From NCBI GenBank assembly GCA_046732875.1, contig JBKPOB010000022.1, positions 1 through 64,000 of the forward strand: a stretch of DNA of 64,000 nucleotides. The letters run 5' to 3'. The number at the start of each line of letters is the position of its first letter. The stretch's first letter is position 1. This DNA comes from Udaeobacter sp046732875 (GTDB lineage: Bacteria; Verrucomicrobiota; Verrucomicrobiia; Chthoniobacterales; UBA10450). The translations under genes were made by a program, and so were the position numbers. Under the pieces are notes generated by a model, which was given only the letters and a program-made list of their open reading frames with translations, made no database searches and had not been told where the DNA came from. Shown in pieces: positions 36,989-46,737 of the stretch.

Positions 36989-37023
36989 AATCAGCAATCA
37001 GCACTCAGAAATCAGCAATTGAT
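36989..37023. repeat. 7-bp tandem array, AATCAGC family (permease 6-5 gap)
   Basis: Units are aatcagc, aatcagc, actcaga, aatcagc, aattgat. The array ends directly at the stop codon of permease copy 6 on the minus strand. Confidence 0.75.
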
Positions 37024-39447
37024 TCATTCGGTCCGAAGCGCCTCGATTGGGTTTACCAAGGTTGCGCGACGAGCGGGGATCCAGGAGGCCAAAAGCGTGG
37101 CCCCAAAGAGAAGAAGCGCGACGCCGAAATAAATTTTCAGATCAATGGCTTCGACTTCAAATAGCACGCTCTGCAAGGCGCGGGACAGCGCAAAAGCCAC
37201 GACCAGACCTATGGCGGTGCCGATCAAAAGCAGTTGTACCCCATGCGAAAGAACGAGGGCGCGGATTTGTGCCGGGCGCGCGCCAAGCGCGAGGCGAATA
37301 CCGATTTCACGGACGCGTTTGAGCGTGGTATAAGCGAGCAATCCGTAAAGACCGGTCGTTGCCAGCGCCAGCGCGAGCCCGGCGAAAGCGGAGAAGAGAA
37401 AACTCAACAGACGTTGCGCGCCCCATGTTTCGCGGACGCGATCGTTCATCGGCCGGGCATCGAAAACCGGCAGCGAAGAATCAACTGAAGCCACTGCATA
37501 GCGAATCGAGCGCTTGAGCGCCGCGGGGGACAATGCCGATCTTACGAAGAGGGTGAGACTTGTTCGCTGGGCCTGGCCTAACGAACAATAAATCACCGGC
37601 AGCGGTGCCATTTCATCGACCGCATGAAACCGCACTCGCGCAACCACACCGACGATTTCGCTCATTGCGTAGCCCTCTCCGTCGTTGCCTGCATCAACGC
37701 CAAGGCGTTTGCCGATCGGGTTTTCGCCTGGGAAATATTGCTCGGCCATTGCCTGATCGATAATGATGACGCGCGGCGAATCCTTCGTGTCCCGCTCGTT
37801 GAAAGTGCGGCCGCGAAGCAGCGGCACTTTGAAAGTTTGAAAATAATCGCCGCCGACCACTTCGAGATCGCTGTTCAACATGTCCGAAGGTTGCGGCCGC
37901 GGGTTCTCTTCGCGCCAAAAGCCAGTTTGCCAGCCGCCCATGAGGGGCCCGTTCGAGCTGACGGCAGCATTTTGCACACCGGGCAACGAACGCACTTTGT
38001 CCAGTAGTGCTTTGGCGAATCTGTCAATCTTGCCGCGATCGTTATATGTCCGCCACGGCAACTCGAACCGCGCAGTAAACAGCGCGCGCGGCTCGTAACC
38101 TAACGAGAGCGACTGCAGTCGCGAAAAACTTTTTAGAACCAGGCCGGCCGCAACCAGCAAACTGAGTGTCAGGGCAATTTCGCTTATCACCAGCCAATCC
38201 CGTGCACGCTTTGCCGATGGTGGATCGCCACTGCCCGAAGACCCGTCTTTCAACGCAAGCTGAACATCCGCATGCGAGGCCTGCCACGCCGGCCATAGCC
38301 CGAAAAGCACGGTGGTTAGCAGTGCGACCAGAAACGTGAATCCCAAGACCCGCAAATCAAAGGAAACCTCTTGAAACCGGGAAACATCCCCCGGACTTAG
38401 CGCGATCAGCCCGCTGCGAACCCAAACCGCAAATAAAAAGCCAAGCGCTCCACCAAGAAACGCGACTAAAAAGCTTTCGATCAAAAGCTTCTTAATGATT
38501 TGCCCGCGGGTCGCTCCGACCGCAGCATGAATCGCGAATTCGCGAGCTCGCGCAGCACCTCGCGCGGCGAACAAATTCGCGAGATTGCCACACGCGATGA
38601 GCAAAACGACACCGACAGCTCCCAGCAACAATCCAAGATTCGTCCGATACTTGCCGACCAGATTATCAAGCAACGGCGTAACGACCGCTGTTTCTCCGCG
38701 GTTTGTTTCCGGGTACGTTTTCTCCAAACGCGCCGCGATTCCCTTCATTTCCGTGCGCGCTTGCTCGACAGTTACGCCAGGCTGGAGCTTGCCCCAAACG
38801 TAAATCATTGGATGGATCGTTCGCATCATCCATATCCCATTGATGCTCCTCCGCATCATCGACAACCACGCATCGGTATCTTGTGGCGAGGTCATTGCCG
38901 GCGGCATCACTCCAATGACCGTGAAGCTCGAATCGTGGAGCGTGATCGCCTGGCCCAGTATCTTGGGATCGCGATTGAAGGCGCGCTGCCAAAGACGATC
39001 GCTAATGACGACGACCGGCGGCGCGCCGACTTTATCTTCGTCTTCGCTGAATGTCCGGCCGATCTGCGGCGACAATCCAATCACGTTAAAAAAGTTTCGT
39101 GTGACTGAAGCGCACGAAATACGTTCCGGGTCGCGCCCGGGAATGCCGCTCAGGTTACGCGATTCCTTATGAGTGGCGGCAAGATGTTCGAAAACGGTGT
39201 TGCCGTTTTGCCAGTCGAAATAATCGGGTAGCGCGACCGAATAATTCTGTCCCGGCCCGGAGGACTCGTTCAAGACCATGATCCGGTCAGCATCCGGATA
39301 CGGCAGCGGCCGGAGCAGAACGGCGTTAACGATGCTGAAGATGGCTGTGTTCGCCCCGATGCCGAGTGCAAGCGTAAAGACGGCTACGATGGTAAACGTC
39401 GGATGCTTGACCAGTTGACGCGACGCAAATCGGAGTTCTTTAAACAT
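37024..39447 (-). CDS. ADOP/MacB-type ABC permease (copy 6)
   Basis: The 807-residue permease begins MFKELRFASRQLVKHPTFTI, with ALGIGANTAIFSIVNAVLLR. Central block: LIACGNLANLFAARGAARAR, with reduced similarity around the usual N-V-A-N. Late block: TGLYGLLAYTTLKRVREIGI. It ends NPIEALRTE. ATG 39447 lies 15 nt downstream of the copy 7 stop. Two periplasmic cores flank the central membrane segment as in the other copies. It is not part of the near-identical group formed by copies 7-9. Confidence 0.9.
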   Translation of the reverse strand: MFKELRFASRQLVKHPTFTIVAVFTLALGIGANTAIFSIVNAVLLRPLPYPDADRIMVLNESSGPGQNYSVALPDYFDWQNGNTVFEHLAATHKESRNLSGIPGRDPERISCASVTRNFFNVIGLSPQIGRTFSEDEDKVGAPPVVVISDRLWQRAFNRDPKILGQAITLHDSSFTVIGVMPPAMTSPQDTDAWLSMMRRSINGIWMMRTIHPMIYVWGKLQPGVTVEQARTEMKGIAARLEKTYPETNRGETAVVTPLLDNLVGKYRTNLGLLLGAVGVVLLIACGNLANLFAARGAARAREFAIHAAVGATRGQIIKKLLIESFLVAFLGGALGFLFAVWVRSGLIALSPGDVSRFQEVSFDLRVLGFTFLVALLTTVLFGLWPAWQASHADVQLALKDGSSGSGDPPSAKRARDWLVISEIALTLSLLVAAGLVLKSFSRLQSLSLGYEPRALFTARFELPWRTYNDRGKIDRFAKALLDKVRSLPGVQNAAVSSNGPLMGGWQTGFWREENPRPQPSDMLNSDLEVVGGDYFQTFKVPLLRGRTFNERDTKDSPRVIIIDQAMAEQYFPGENPIGKRLGVDAGNDGEGYAMSEIVGVVARVRFHAVDEMAPLPVIYCSLGQAQRTSLTLFVRSALSPAALKRSIRYAVASVDSSLPVFDARPMNDRVRETWGAQRLLSFLFSAFAGLALALATTGLYGLLAYTTLKRVREIGIRLALGARPAQIRALVLSHGVQLLLIGTAIGLVVAFALSRALQSVLFEVEAIDLKIYFGVALLLFGATLLASWIPARRATLVNPIEALRTE

Positions 39448-39462
39448 GGCGTGCCGTTCGTT

Positions 39463-41883
39463 TCATTCTGCTCGAAGCGCCTCGATTGGGTTTACGAATG
39501 TCGCGCGCCGCGCAGGCAGGAAACATGCAAGCAATGCCACCGCCCCCAGAGTGAGCGCTGCGGTAGCAAGCAGCGCCGGGTTATGGGGCGAAACCTGGTA
39601 AAGCTGCGTAGTGAGTAAACGACCTAACGCCAGGGCCGCCACCATTCCGATGATGAGTCCTAGTAAGACAGGAGCCATTCCCTGCCGAACGATAAGGCGC
39701 AGCACATCCGCCGTTTGCGCACCGAGCGCCATGCGTACGCCGATTTCGCCTGTCCGTTGTTCAACACTGTACGCGACTGCTCCGTAAATTCCGATGCTCG
39801 CGAGCAATAATGCGACACCGGCGAAAATTCCCAGCAACCACATCATCAATCGCGCTTGCCCGCGTGCTTGGGCGACGACGGTGTCCATCATCTGTGGCAC
39901 CGCAATCGCAATACCGGGATCTACTTTAGTGACCGCCGACTGCACCAGTCTCGTGATCGCATCGAGTTTAAGGTTGCTGCGCACTGCGATATTTAAGAAT
40001 GGAAAGTTTTCCTGGGCCCATGGCCGGTAAAATTCCATGTCGGGCAGTTCAGCGATCCGTTGCGAACGCACGTCGCCAACGATGCCGACAATTTCCGCAG
40101 GCGTGCTGCTGCTGGTAACCAGCAACGTTTTGCCGATGGGGCTTTCATTCGGAAAAACCTTCTTTGCCCCTGTCTGGCTGATGAGGCAGACGTTTCGGCC
40201 TTCGGCGAGATCGTGTTCATCAAAATCACGTCCAGCGATGAGAGGAATGCCCCAAGTCTTGAGATATCCCGGCATAATGTCGTGACTTGGCGAACTCTCT
40301 CGCTTTTCGAGTGGCAACACATCGCGATCCGCACGGGCGTAAAGTGTGCGATTCCCACCAGCGAGAGGAATATCGCCGCTGACAGTCGCGTTCTCGATGC
40401 CTGGTACGTCATGCAACGCAGCGAGGATTTGCTCGGCAAAACGTTCACGCGACGCTCCGTCCGGATATTGCGCTGCCGGCACAACGATCGCCCCGGTCCA
40501 AAGACTATTCGGGCGAAACCCGAGATTCTGCTGGGTCAGCCGGATAAAACTTGTGATGAGCAACGCCGCTCCGGCGAACAATGTCACGGAAAGTGCAACT
40601 TGTGCGCCGACAAGAATTTTTCGGAATCGCTGTTGCCGAATGCTTCCACTCGTACCGCGGCCGCCTTCCTTTAAACCGCCAATCAAATCCGCGTTGGAGC
40701 CTTGAAGTGCCGGATAAATTCCCATCAGCAAACCGGTCAACACGGACAATGCTATGGTGAATCCGAGCACTGACAGGGAGAGACTGCTGGCTGTGTTTCC
40801 TTCAAGCGGAAGAAAATTAGACGCCATCTTAGGAACGAGCGGCACGAGCCGCCAAGCCACGAACGCGCCGAGCGCGCCGGCGAAGAGGCTCACTAGTAGA
40901 CTCTCCAAAACGAAAAGCCTCACGATGCTGCTGCGCGACGCGCCGACCGCCATTCGGAGCGCGATCTCCCGACGACGGCTGCTAAAACGCACCAACAAAA
41001 GATTCGCGACGTTGCTGCATGCGATGAGCAACACAAAACAAACCGCAGCAAAAAGTGTCGCAAAGCCAGCGCGAATATTTTCTGTCACATCCTGTGGGAG
41101 CGTCTTGACTGATGTGCCGGCCGTGCTGTCGATCTTGTTCGGGTAATTCGCGCGGTAATCCTGCTCGAGCGATGGTAGGGCAGCGCGCACCTGTTCGAGC
41201 ATGAGTCCCGGCTTCATTCGGCCAATGACCCGCAAAAACCCAGTGCCCCGCATCATGCGTTCGTACGAAAACCCCGGAAGTTGAAATGGTTTAGTCGTCC
41301 AAACTTCGGCGATGGGATTCGCTCCAAACCATTGCATCGGCATGTTTGGTAAGACGCCAACAATCGTGTGCGACATTCCGTCGAGTGTGATGTTACGTCC
41401 GATCACATTCGGATCGCCGCCGAGCCGCTTCTGCCAAAAACTTTTAGTGACTAGCGCGACATCCGCGCCCTCCTCTTCCTCGGACCGAAAATTACGGCCG
41501 AGAATTGGCCGGACGCCAAGCACATCGAAGTAGTTCGCAGTAATTCTCCCGCCAAAAACCTGAACGGGATCGCCAACTCCGGTAAGTGTGAAAAGGAATA
41601 AATTCTCGCCGGCGAAACCGTCAAAAAGCCTTTGTCCCTCACGGTAATGTTGAAAGCGGGGCGCGGAGATGGCGATATCGACGAGGTTTCGCGATTTGTC
41701 GCCGGCGAACATATGGACAACGCGCGATGGCTCTTTGAACGGCAACCCACGCAAGAAAAGATCGTTGATCAAACTGAAGATCGCGGTGTTGAGTCCGATG
41801 CCGAGTGCAAGCGTCAACACTGCAATCAACGTGAAGGCAGGCGATTTGCGGAGCTGGCGCAAAGCAAATTTCAAATCATTCAT
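39463..41883 (-). CDS. ADOP/MacB-type ABC permease (copy 7, recent-duplicate group)
   Basis: The 806-residue permease begins MNDLKFALRQLRKSPAFTLI. It differs from copies 8 and 9 at only three of the first 40 residues in each comparison. It shares LINDLFLRGLPFKEPSRVVH, the periplasmic block WFGANPIAEVWTTKPFQLPG, and the end ARRATFVNPIEALRAE with copy 9. ATG 41883 is one base downstream of the copy 8 stop. The long identical stretches mean this gene arose by tandem duplication that is younger than the other cluster members, or has undergone gene conversion. Confidence 0.92.
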   Translation of the reverse strand: MNDLKFALRQLRKSPAFTLIAVLTLALGIGLNTAIFSLINDLFLRGLPFKEPSRVVHMFAGDKSRNLVDIAISAPRFQHYREGQRLFDGFAGENLFLFTLTGVGDPVQVFGGRITANYFDVLGVRPILGRNFRSEEEEGADVALVTKSFWQKRLGGDPNVIGRNITLDGMSHTIVGVLPNMPMQWFGANPIAEVWTTKPFQLPGFSYERMMRGTGFLRVIGRMKPGLMLEQVRAALPSLEQDYRANYPNKIDSTAGTSVKTLPQDVTENIRAGFATLFAAVCFVLLIACSNVANLLLVRFSSRRREIALRMAVGASRSSIVRLFVLESLLVSLFAGALGAFVAWRLVPLVPKMASNFLPLEGNTASSLSLSVLGFTIALSVLTGLLMGIYPALQGSNADLIGGLKEGGRGTSGSIRQQRFRKILVGAQVALSVTLFAGAALLITSFIRLTQQNLGFRPNSLWTGAIVVPAAQYPDGASRERFAEQILAALHDVPGIENATVSGDIPLAGGNRTLYARADRDVLPLEKRESSPSHDIMPGYLKTWGIPLIAGRDFDEHDLAEGRNVCLISQTGAKKVFPNESPIGKTLLVTSSSTPAEIVGIVGDVRSQRIAELPDMEFYRPWAQENFPFLNIAVRSNLKLDAITRLVQSAVTKVDPGIAIAVPQMMDTVVAQARGQARLMMWLLGIFAGVALLLASIGIYGAVAYSVEQRTGEIGVRMALGAQTADVLRLIVRQGMAPVLLGLIIGMVAALALGRLLTTQLYQVSPHNPALLATAALTLGAVALLACFLPARRATFVNPIEALRAE

Positions 41884-41884
41884 A

Positions 41885-44314
41885 TCATTCGGTGCGGAGG
41901 GCTTGAATTGGGTCAACATGCGTGGCCCGTCGCGCCGGAAGCAAACATGCAACCAACGCTGTCATCGCGAGCAAAAGCGTTGAGCCGATCAGCAGGGCCG
42001 GATTGTGCGCCGAAACCTGATAAAGCTGCGAAGCAATTAAGCGGCCGAGCGCGAGGGCCGATCCAATTCCGATGCCTAGTCCGACAAGGACCGGTTTCAT
42101 TCCCTGGTTCACAATTAAGCGCAAGACATCTCGGGTTTGCGCGCCCAGCGCTATGCGAACTCCAATTTCTCCAGTGCGTTGTTCAACCGTGTAAGCGACC
42201 GCGCCGTAAATGCCGATGCTGGCAAGGAGCAAGGCGACGCCGGCGAAAATCCCAAGCAACCACATCATCAAACGCGCCTGGCCGAGCGCTTTCGCGACCA
42301 CCGCGTCCATGGTTTGCGGCACGGCAATCGCCAGACCTGGATTCACTTTCGTGAGCGCGGATTGCACCAGCTTGGTCACCGCATCCACTTTGAGGTTGGT
42401 GCGCACGGTGATATTAACGTACGGAAAATTATATTGCGCCCACGGCCGATAAAATTCCATGCCCGGCGGCTCGGCCACTCGCACTGAGCGCACATCGCCA
42501 ACAATTCCGACAATTTCCCACCGCGCGTTGCCCAGGAATAACGTCTTTCCGATCGGATTCTCACTTGGGAAAGCTTGTTTCGCACCGGCCTGACTGATCA
42601 GACAAACTTTCTGTCCGTCGGCGGTGTCGTGCTCATTGAAGTCACGGCCAGCCAGGAGCGGCACTCCCCAGGTATTGAAATATCCGGGAGTAATCTCGTG
42701 ACCGGGCGCAATCGCGCGATCCTCGACTGGCGGAACATCACGATCGCCCCGCGCATACAGATAACGACTGAAACCAACCAAAGGAATATCGCCGCTGATA
42801 GCCGCGCTCTCGAGGCCCGGAACACTGCGCAACTCATGGAGTGTTTGTTCAACAAAGCGTTGACGCGACGGGCGGTCGGGGTACTGGGAGGTCGGCAGTG
42901 TAATCGCACCCGTCCAAAGATTCCGGGAACGGAAGCCAAGGTTCTGCTGACTCAAGCGTATGAAACTCGCGATGAGCAGTGCCGCGCCGGCCAGCAACGT
43001 GACTGAGAGCGCTACCTGCGCGCCGACGAGGATTTTTCGGAAGCGTTGTTGCCGCACACTGCCGCTCGTGCCGCGGCCGCCTTCTTTCAAGCCATCAATC
43101 AAATCGACGTGTGAAGCCTGGAGCGCCGGATAAATCCCCATCAACAAGCCGGTGCAGATCGACAATCCGATCGTAAACACGAGCACTGGTATCGACAAGC
43201 TCGTTGCGTGGTCCGCTTCCAACGGAAGAAAATTGGAGGCTATTCGCGGAACCAGCGGCACCAATTGCCACGCGACGAAAGCGCCGACCGCGCCCGCGAT
43301 TATGCTGACAAGCAAACTTTCGAAAACGAACAAGCGCGCGATACTGATGCGTGAAGCGCCGATCGCCATTCGCAACGCGATCTCGCGCCGGCGTCCACTG
43401 AAACGAACGAGCAATAGGTTGGCGACGTTACTGCAGGCGATCAACAAGACGAAACTCACTGCCGCGAAAAGTGTAGCGAAGCCCGCGCGGAAATTCCGGG
43501 TCACATCTTCAGGCAAAGCGCGCAGCGTCGTGACCAATGCGCTGTCGATGTTGTTCGGATATTGGGCACGATAACTTTCTTCCAACGATGGCAGTGCGGC
43601 GCGCGCTTGTTGAACGGTTACCCCTGGTTTCAATCGTCCGACAACTCGCAGAAAGAAGGAACCGCGCATCAACTGCTCATGACTGAAGCCGGGAAGCTGA
43701 AATGGTTTCGTCGTCCAAACTTCCGCGACCGGGTTTGCACCAAACCAGGCCGCGGGCATGTTTGGCAGAACGCCAACGATGGTGTGCGGCGTCCCATCGA
43801 GCGTGATGCTTCGACCGATCACGTTTGGATCGCCGCCCATTCGTTTTTGCCAGAAATTTTCCGTGACCAATGCGACGTCTGCGCTTTCCTGCTCTTCCGG
43901 CAGAAAATTGCGACCAAGAATTGGGCGAACGCCCAGCAAATCGAAATAGTTGGAGGTCAATCGGCCGCCAAAAATTTGGACAGGGTCGCCAAGTCCGGTC
44001 AGCGTGAACGGAGAAGAATTCTGGGTGGCGGAATTCTCCGCGGCGAGACCGTCAAAAAGCGTCTGACCGTCGCGATAAAGTTGGTAGCGTGGCGCCGAAA
44101 TTCCGACATCCGCCAAATCGCGCGCCTTGTCGCCGTTGTCGAGGCGAACAATGCGCGCCGGTTCCTTGAACGGCAGCCGGCGCAGAAACAGATCGTTGAT
44201 TAGACTAAAGATCGTCGTGTTCAGCCCAATGCCGAGCGCAAGCGTCAGGACAGCTACTAAGGTAAAACCGGGCGATTTGCGGAGCTGGCGCAGAGCAAAC
44301 TTTAGATCGTTCAT
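41885..44314 (-). CDS. ADOP/MacB-type ABC permease (copy 8, recent-duplicate group)
   Basis: The 809-residue permease begins MNDLKFALRQLRKSPGFTLV. The N-terminal half follows copies 7 and 9 closely (WFGANPVAEVWTTKPFQLPG). A 4-residue insertion (NSATQNSS context) lies in the first periplasmic core. The last about 45 residues (LLACL/VACLLPARRATHVDPIQALRTE style) resemble copy 11 more than copies 7 and 9, which hints at mosaic origin. Single-base gaps separate it from copies 7 and 9. The conserved late block is IGIYGAVAYTVEQRTGEIGV. Confidence 0.92.
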   Translation of the reverse strand: MNDLKFALRQLRKSPGFTLVAVLTLALGIGLNTTIFSLINDLFLRRLPFKEPARIVRLDNGDKARDLADVGISAPRYQLYRDGQTLFDGLAAENSATQNSSPFTLTGLGDPVQIFGGRLTSNYFDLLGVRPILGRNFLPEEQESADVALVTENFWQKRMGGDPNVIGRSITLDGTPHTIVGVLPNMPAAWFGANPVAEVWTTKPFQLPGFSHEQLMRGSFFLRVVGRLKPGVTVQQARAALPSLEESYRAQYPNNIDSALVTTLRALPEDVTRNFRAGFATLFAAVSFVLLIACSNVANLLLVRFSGRRREIALRMAIGASRISIARLFVFESLLVSIIAGAVGAFVAWQLVPLVPRIASNFLPLEADHATSLSIPVLVFTIGLSICTGLLMGIYPALQASHVDLIDGLKEGGRGTSGSVRQQRFRKILVGAQVALSVTLLAGAALLIASFIRLSQQNLGFRSRNLWTGAITLPTSQYPDRPSRQRFVEQTLHELRSVPGLESAAISGDIPLVGFSRYLYARGDRDVPPVEDRAIAPGHEITPGYFNTWGVPLLAGRDFNEHDTADGQKVCLISQAGAKQAFPSENPIGKTLFLGNARWEIVGIVGDVRSVRVAEPPGMEFYRPWAQYNFPYVNITVRTNLKVDAVTKLVQSALTKVNPGLAIAVPQTMDAVVAKALGQARLMMWLLGIFAGVALLLASIGIYGAVAYTVEQRTGEIGVRIALGAQTRDVLRLIVNQGMKPVLVGLGIGIGSALALGRLIASQLYQVSAHNPALLIGSTLLLAMTALVACLLPARRATHVDPIQALRTE

Positions 44315-44315
44315 A

Positions 44316-46736
44316 TCACTCGGTGCGCAATGCTTCGATTGGGTTTACGAACGTTGCGCGCCGCGCGGGTAGGAAACATGCAAGCAAAGCCACGGCCCCG
44401 AGAGTGACCGCTGTGATCGCAAGAAGGGCCGGATTGTGCGGGGAAACCTCGTAAAGCTGCGTCGTAAGTAAACGACCCAACGCAAGCGCAGCCACCATTC
44501 CGATGACGAGTCCCAACAAAACAGGAGCCATTCCCTGACCAATGACCAGACGCAGAACATCCCGAGTTTGCGCTCCCAGGGCCATGCGTACGCCAATTTC
44601 GCCCGTGCGCTGTTCGACCGTGTAAGCCACGGCGCCGTAAATTCCGATACTTGCGAGCAGCAAGGCGACGCCGGCAAAGATCCCGAGCAGCCAGGTCATC
44701 AGCCGCGCCTGGCCCAGCGCTCGAGCCACAACCTCGTCCATGCCTTGTGGCACCGCGATCGCCAAGCCTGGATTAACTTTGCTCAACGCGTTTTGTACGA
44801 GCTTCGTGACGGCATCAACGTTGAGATTGCTGCGAACAGTGACATTAGCGAACGGAAAATTCTCCTGCGCCCACGGCAGATAAAATTCCATGCCAGGAGC
44901 TTCATTCACTCTGATGGAGCGAACGTCCCCGACGATTCCGACGATTTCGTACGGCACGCCCAGACTCGACACAAGCAGCGTCTTGCCGATCGGATTCTCG
45001 TTCGGATAAACCTTCTTCGCACCGGTCTGACTGATCAGACAAACCTTTTGTCCGTCAGCCGTGTCGTGTTCGTTGAATTCGCGTCCGGCCAGAAGAGGAA
45101 CACCCCACGTCTTAAAGTAATCAGGCGCTATGTCGTGGCTTGGTGCACTGGCACGGTTTTCGATGGGCGGAACGTCGCGATCGGCACGCGCGTAAAGCGT
45201 TCGATTGCCACCATTCAATGGAATGTCGCCGCTGATAGTGGCGCTCTCTAGCCCGCGAACATTGCGCAACTCATTTAAAGTTTGTTCGGCGAAACGCTGA
45301 CGCGAAGCAGCGTCAGCATATTGTGATACAGGCAATGTTATCGCTCCCGTCCAAAGGTGCTGGGAACGGAAGCCAACGTTCTGCTGACTCAGACGAATGA
45401 AGCTGGTGATAAGCAGTGCCGCGCCTGCCAGCAAAGTTACCGAGAGTGCGACTTGTGCACCGACCAGAAGTTTGCGGAAGCGCTGTTGACGCACACTGCC
45501 GCTACTCCCGCGTCCACCTTCCTTCAAGCCATCGACTAAATCGGCGCGTGAAGCCTGAAGCGCTGGATAAATCCCCATCAACGGGCCGGTCAAGATCGAT
45601 AAGCCAAGGGTGAAGATGAGCACTGGAAGCGACAAGCTCGTCGCGCTATTGGCTTCCAGCGGCAAAAAATTTGACGCCATCCGCGGAACCAACGGGACCA
45701 AACGCCAGGCGACAAAGGCGCCTACTGCGCCCGCGATCACACTCACGAGCAAGCTTTCGAAAACAAACAACCGCACGATGCCGGCGCGAGAAGCGCCGAT
45801 CGCCATGCGCAGTGCGATCTCGCGTCGCCGCCCGCTGAAACGTACGAGCAGCAGGTTGGCCACGTTGCTGCACGCGATCAACAGAACGAAAGCGACCGCC
45901 GCAAAAAGGGTCGCGAAACCAGCACGAAAGTTTTGGGTCACGTCTTGGGGAAGCGGGCGGAGCGTTGTGCTGAATCCACTGTCGATCTTGTTCGGATACT
46001 CAGTGCGATAACTTTGATCGAGTGAAGGCAGCGCTGCCACAACCTGCGTCATAGTCACGCTCGGCTTCATTCGCCCGATCACGCGGAGAAAACTCGAACC
46101 GCGCATCATCCGTTCATAACTGAATCCCGGAAGCTGGAAGGGCTTTGTGGTCCACACTTCGACGATCGGGTTCGCCCCGAACCACGTGACCGGCATGTTT
46201 GGCAAAACTCCGACGATTGTGTGGACGGTACCGTCAAGCGTGATGCTGCGCCCGATCACATTCGGATCGCCGCCGAGCCGTTTCTGCCAAAAATTCTCCG
46301 TGACCAGGGCAACATCGGCTCCTTCTTCTTCCTGAGGTAAGAAGTTGCGTCCGCGAATCGGTCGGACGCCAAGAAGATCGAAATAATTTGATGTTAATCT
46401 GCCTCCAAAAATCTGGACCGGATCGCCTAGGCCAGTAAGCGTGAAGGCAAAGAAATTTTCAGCTGCCAGTCCGTCGAATAATGTCTGCCCTTCGCGATAA
46501 TGCATAAACCGCGGAGCGGACACGCCAATGTCCGTAAGGTCGCGCGCTTTGTCGCCACCGTAGAGGTGAACCACGCGCGACGGCTCCTTGAATGGTAGCC
46601 CGCGTAGAAACAAATCGTTTATCAGACTGAAAATCGCGGTGTTCAGCCCGATGCCGAGTGCAAGCGTCAGTACAGCTATCAGAGTGAACCCCGGCGATTT
46701 GCGGAGCTGGCGGAAAGCAAATCTTAGATCATTCAT
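44316..46736 (-). CDS. ADOP/MacB-type ABC permease (copy 9, recent-duplicate group)
   Basis: The 806-residue permease begins MNDLRFAFRQLRKSPGFTLI and is closest to copy 7, sharing NPALLA, then TLGAVALLACFLPARRATFV and NPIEALRTE at the end. ATG 46736 is used; a frame extending to 46772 overlaps copy 10. It lies one base from genes on both sides, so ribosomes may re-initiate along the run. The central FtsX block SNVANLLLVRFSGRRREIAL is shared with copies 7, 8 and 11 and separates this subfamily from the others. Confidence 0.92.
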   Translation of the reverse strand: MNDLRFAFRQLRKSPGFTLIAVLTLALGIGLNTAIFSLINDLFLRGLPFKEPSRVVHLYGGDKARDLTDIGVSAPRFMHYREGQTLFDGLAAENFFAFTLTGLGDPVQIFGGRLTSNYFDLLGVRPIRGRNFLPQEEEGADVALVTENFWQKRLGGDPNVIGRSITLDGTVHTIVGVLPNMPVTWFGANPIVEVWTTKPFQLPGFSYERMMRGSSFLRVIGRMKPSVTMTQVVAALPSLDQSYRTEYPNKIDSGFSTTLRPLPQDVTQNFRAGFATLFAAVAFVLLIACSNVANLLLVRFSGRRREIALRMAIGASRAGIVRLFVFESLLVSVIAGAVGAFVAWRLVPLVPRMASNFLPLEANSATSLSLPVLIFTLGLSILTGPLMGIYPALQASRADLVDGLKEGGRGSSGSVRQQRFRKLLVGAQVALSVTLLAGAALLITSFIRLSQQNVGFRSQHLWTGAITLPVSQYADAASRQRFAEQTLNELRNVRGLESATISGDIPLNGGNRTLYARADRDVPPIENRASAPSHDIAPDYFKTWGVPLLAGREFNEHDTADGQKVCLISQTGAKKVYPNENPIGKTLLVSSLGVPYEIVGIVGDVRSIRVNEAPGMEFYLPWAQENFPFANVTVRSNLNVDAVTKLVQNALSKVNPGLAIAVPQGMDEVVARALGQARLMTWLLGIFAGVALLLASIGIYGAVAYTVEQRTGEIGVRMALGAQTRDVLRLVIGQGMAPVLLGLVIGMVAALALGRLLTTQLYEVSPHNPALLAITAVTLGAVALLACFLPARRATFVNPIEALRTE

Positions 46737-46737
46737 C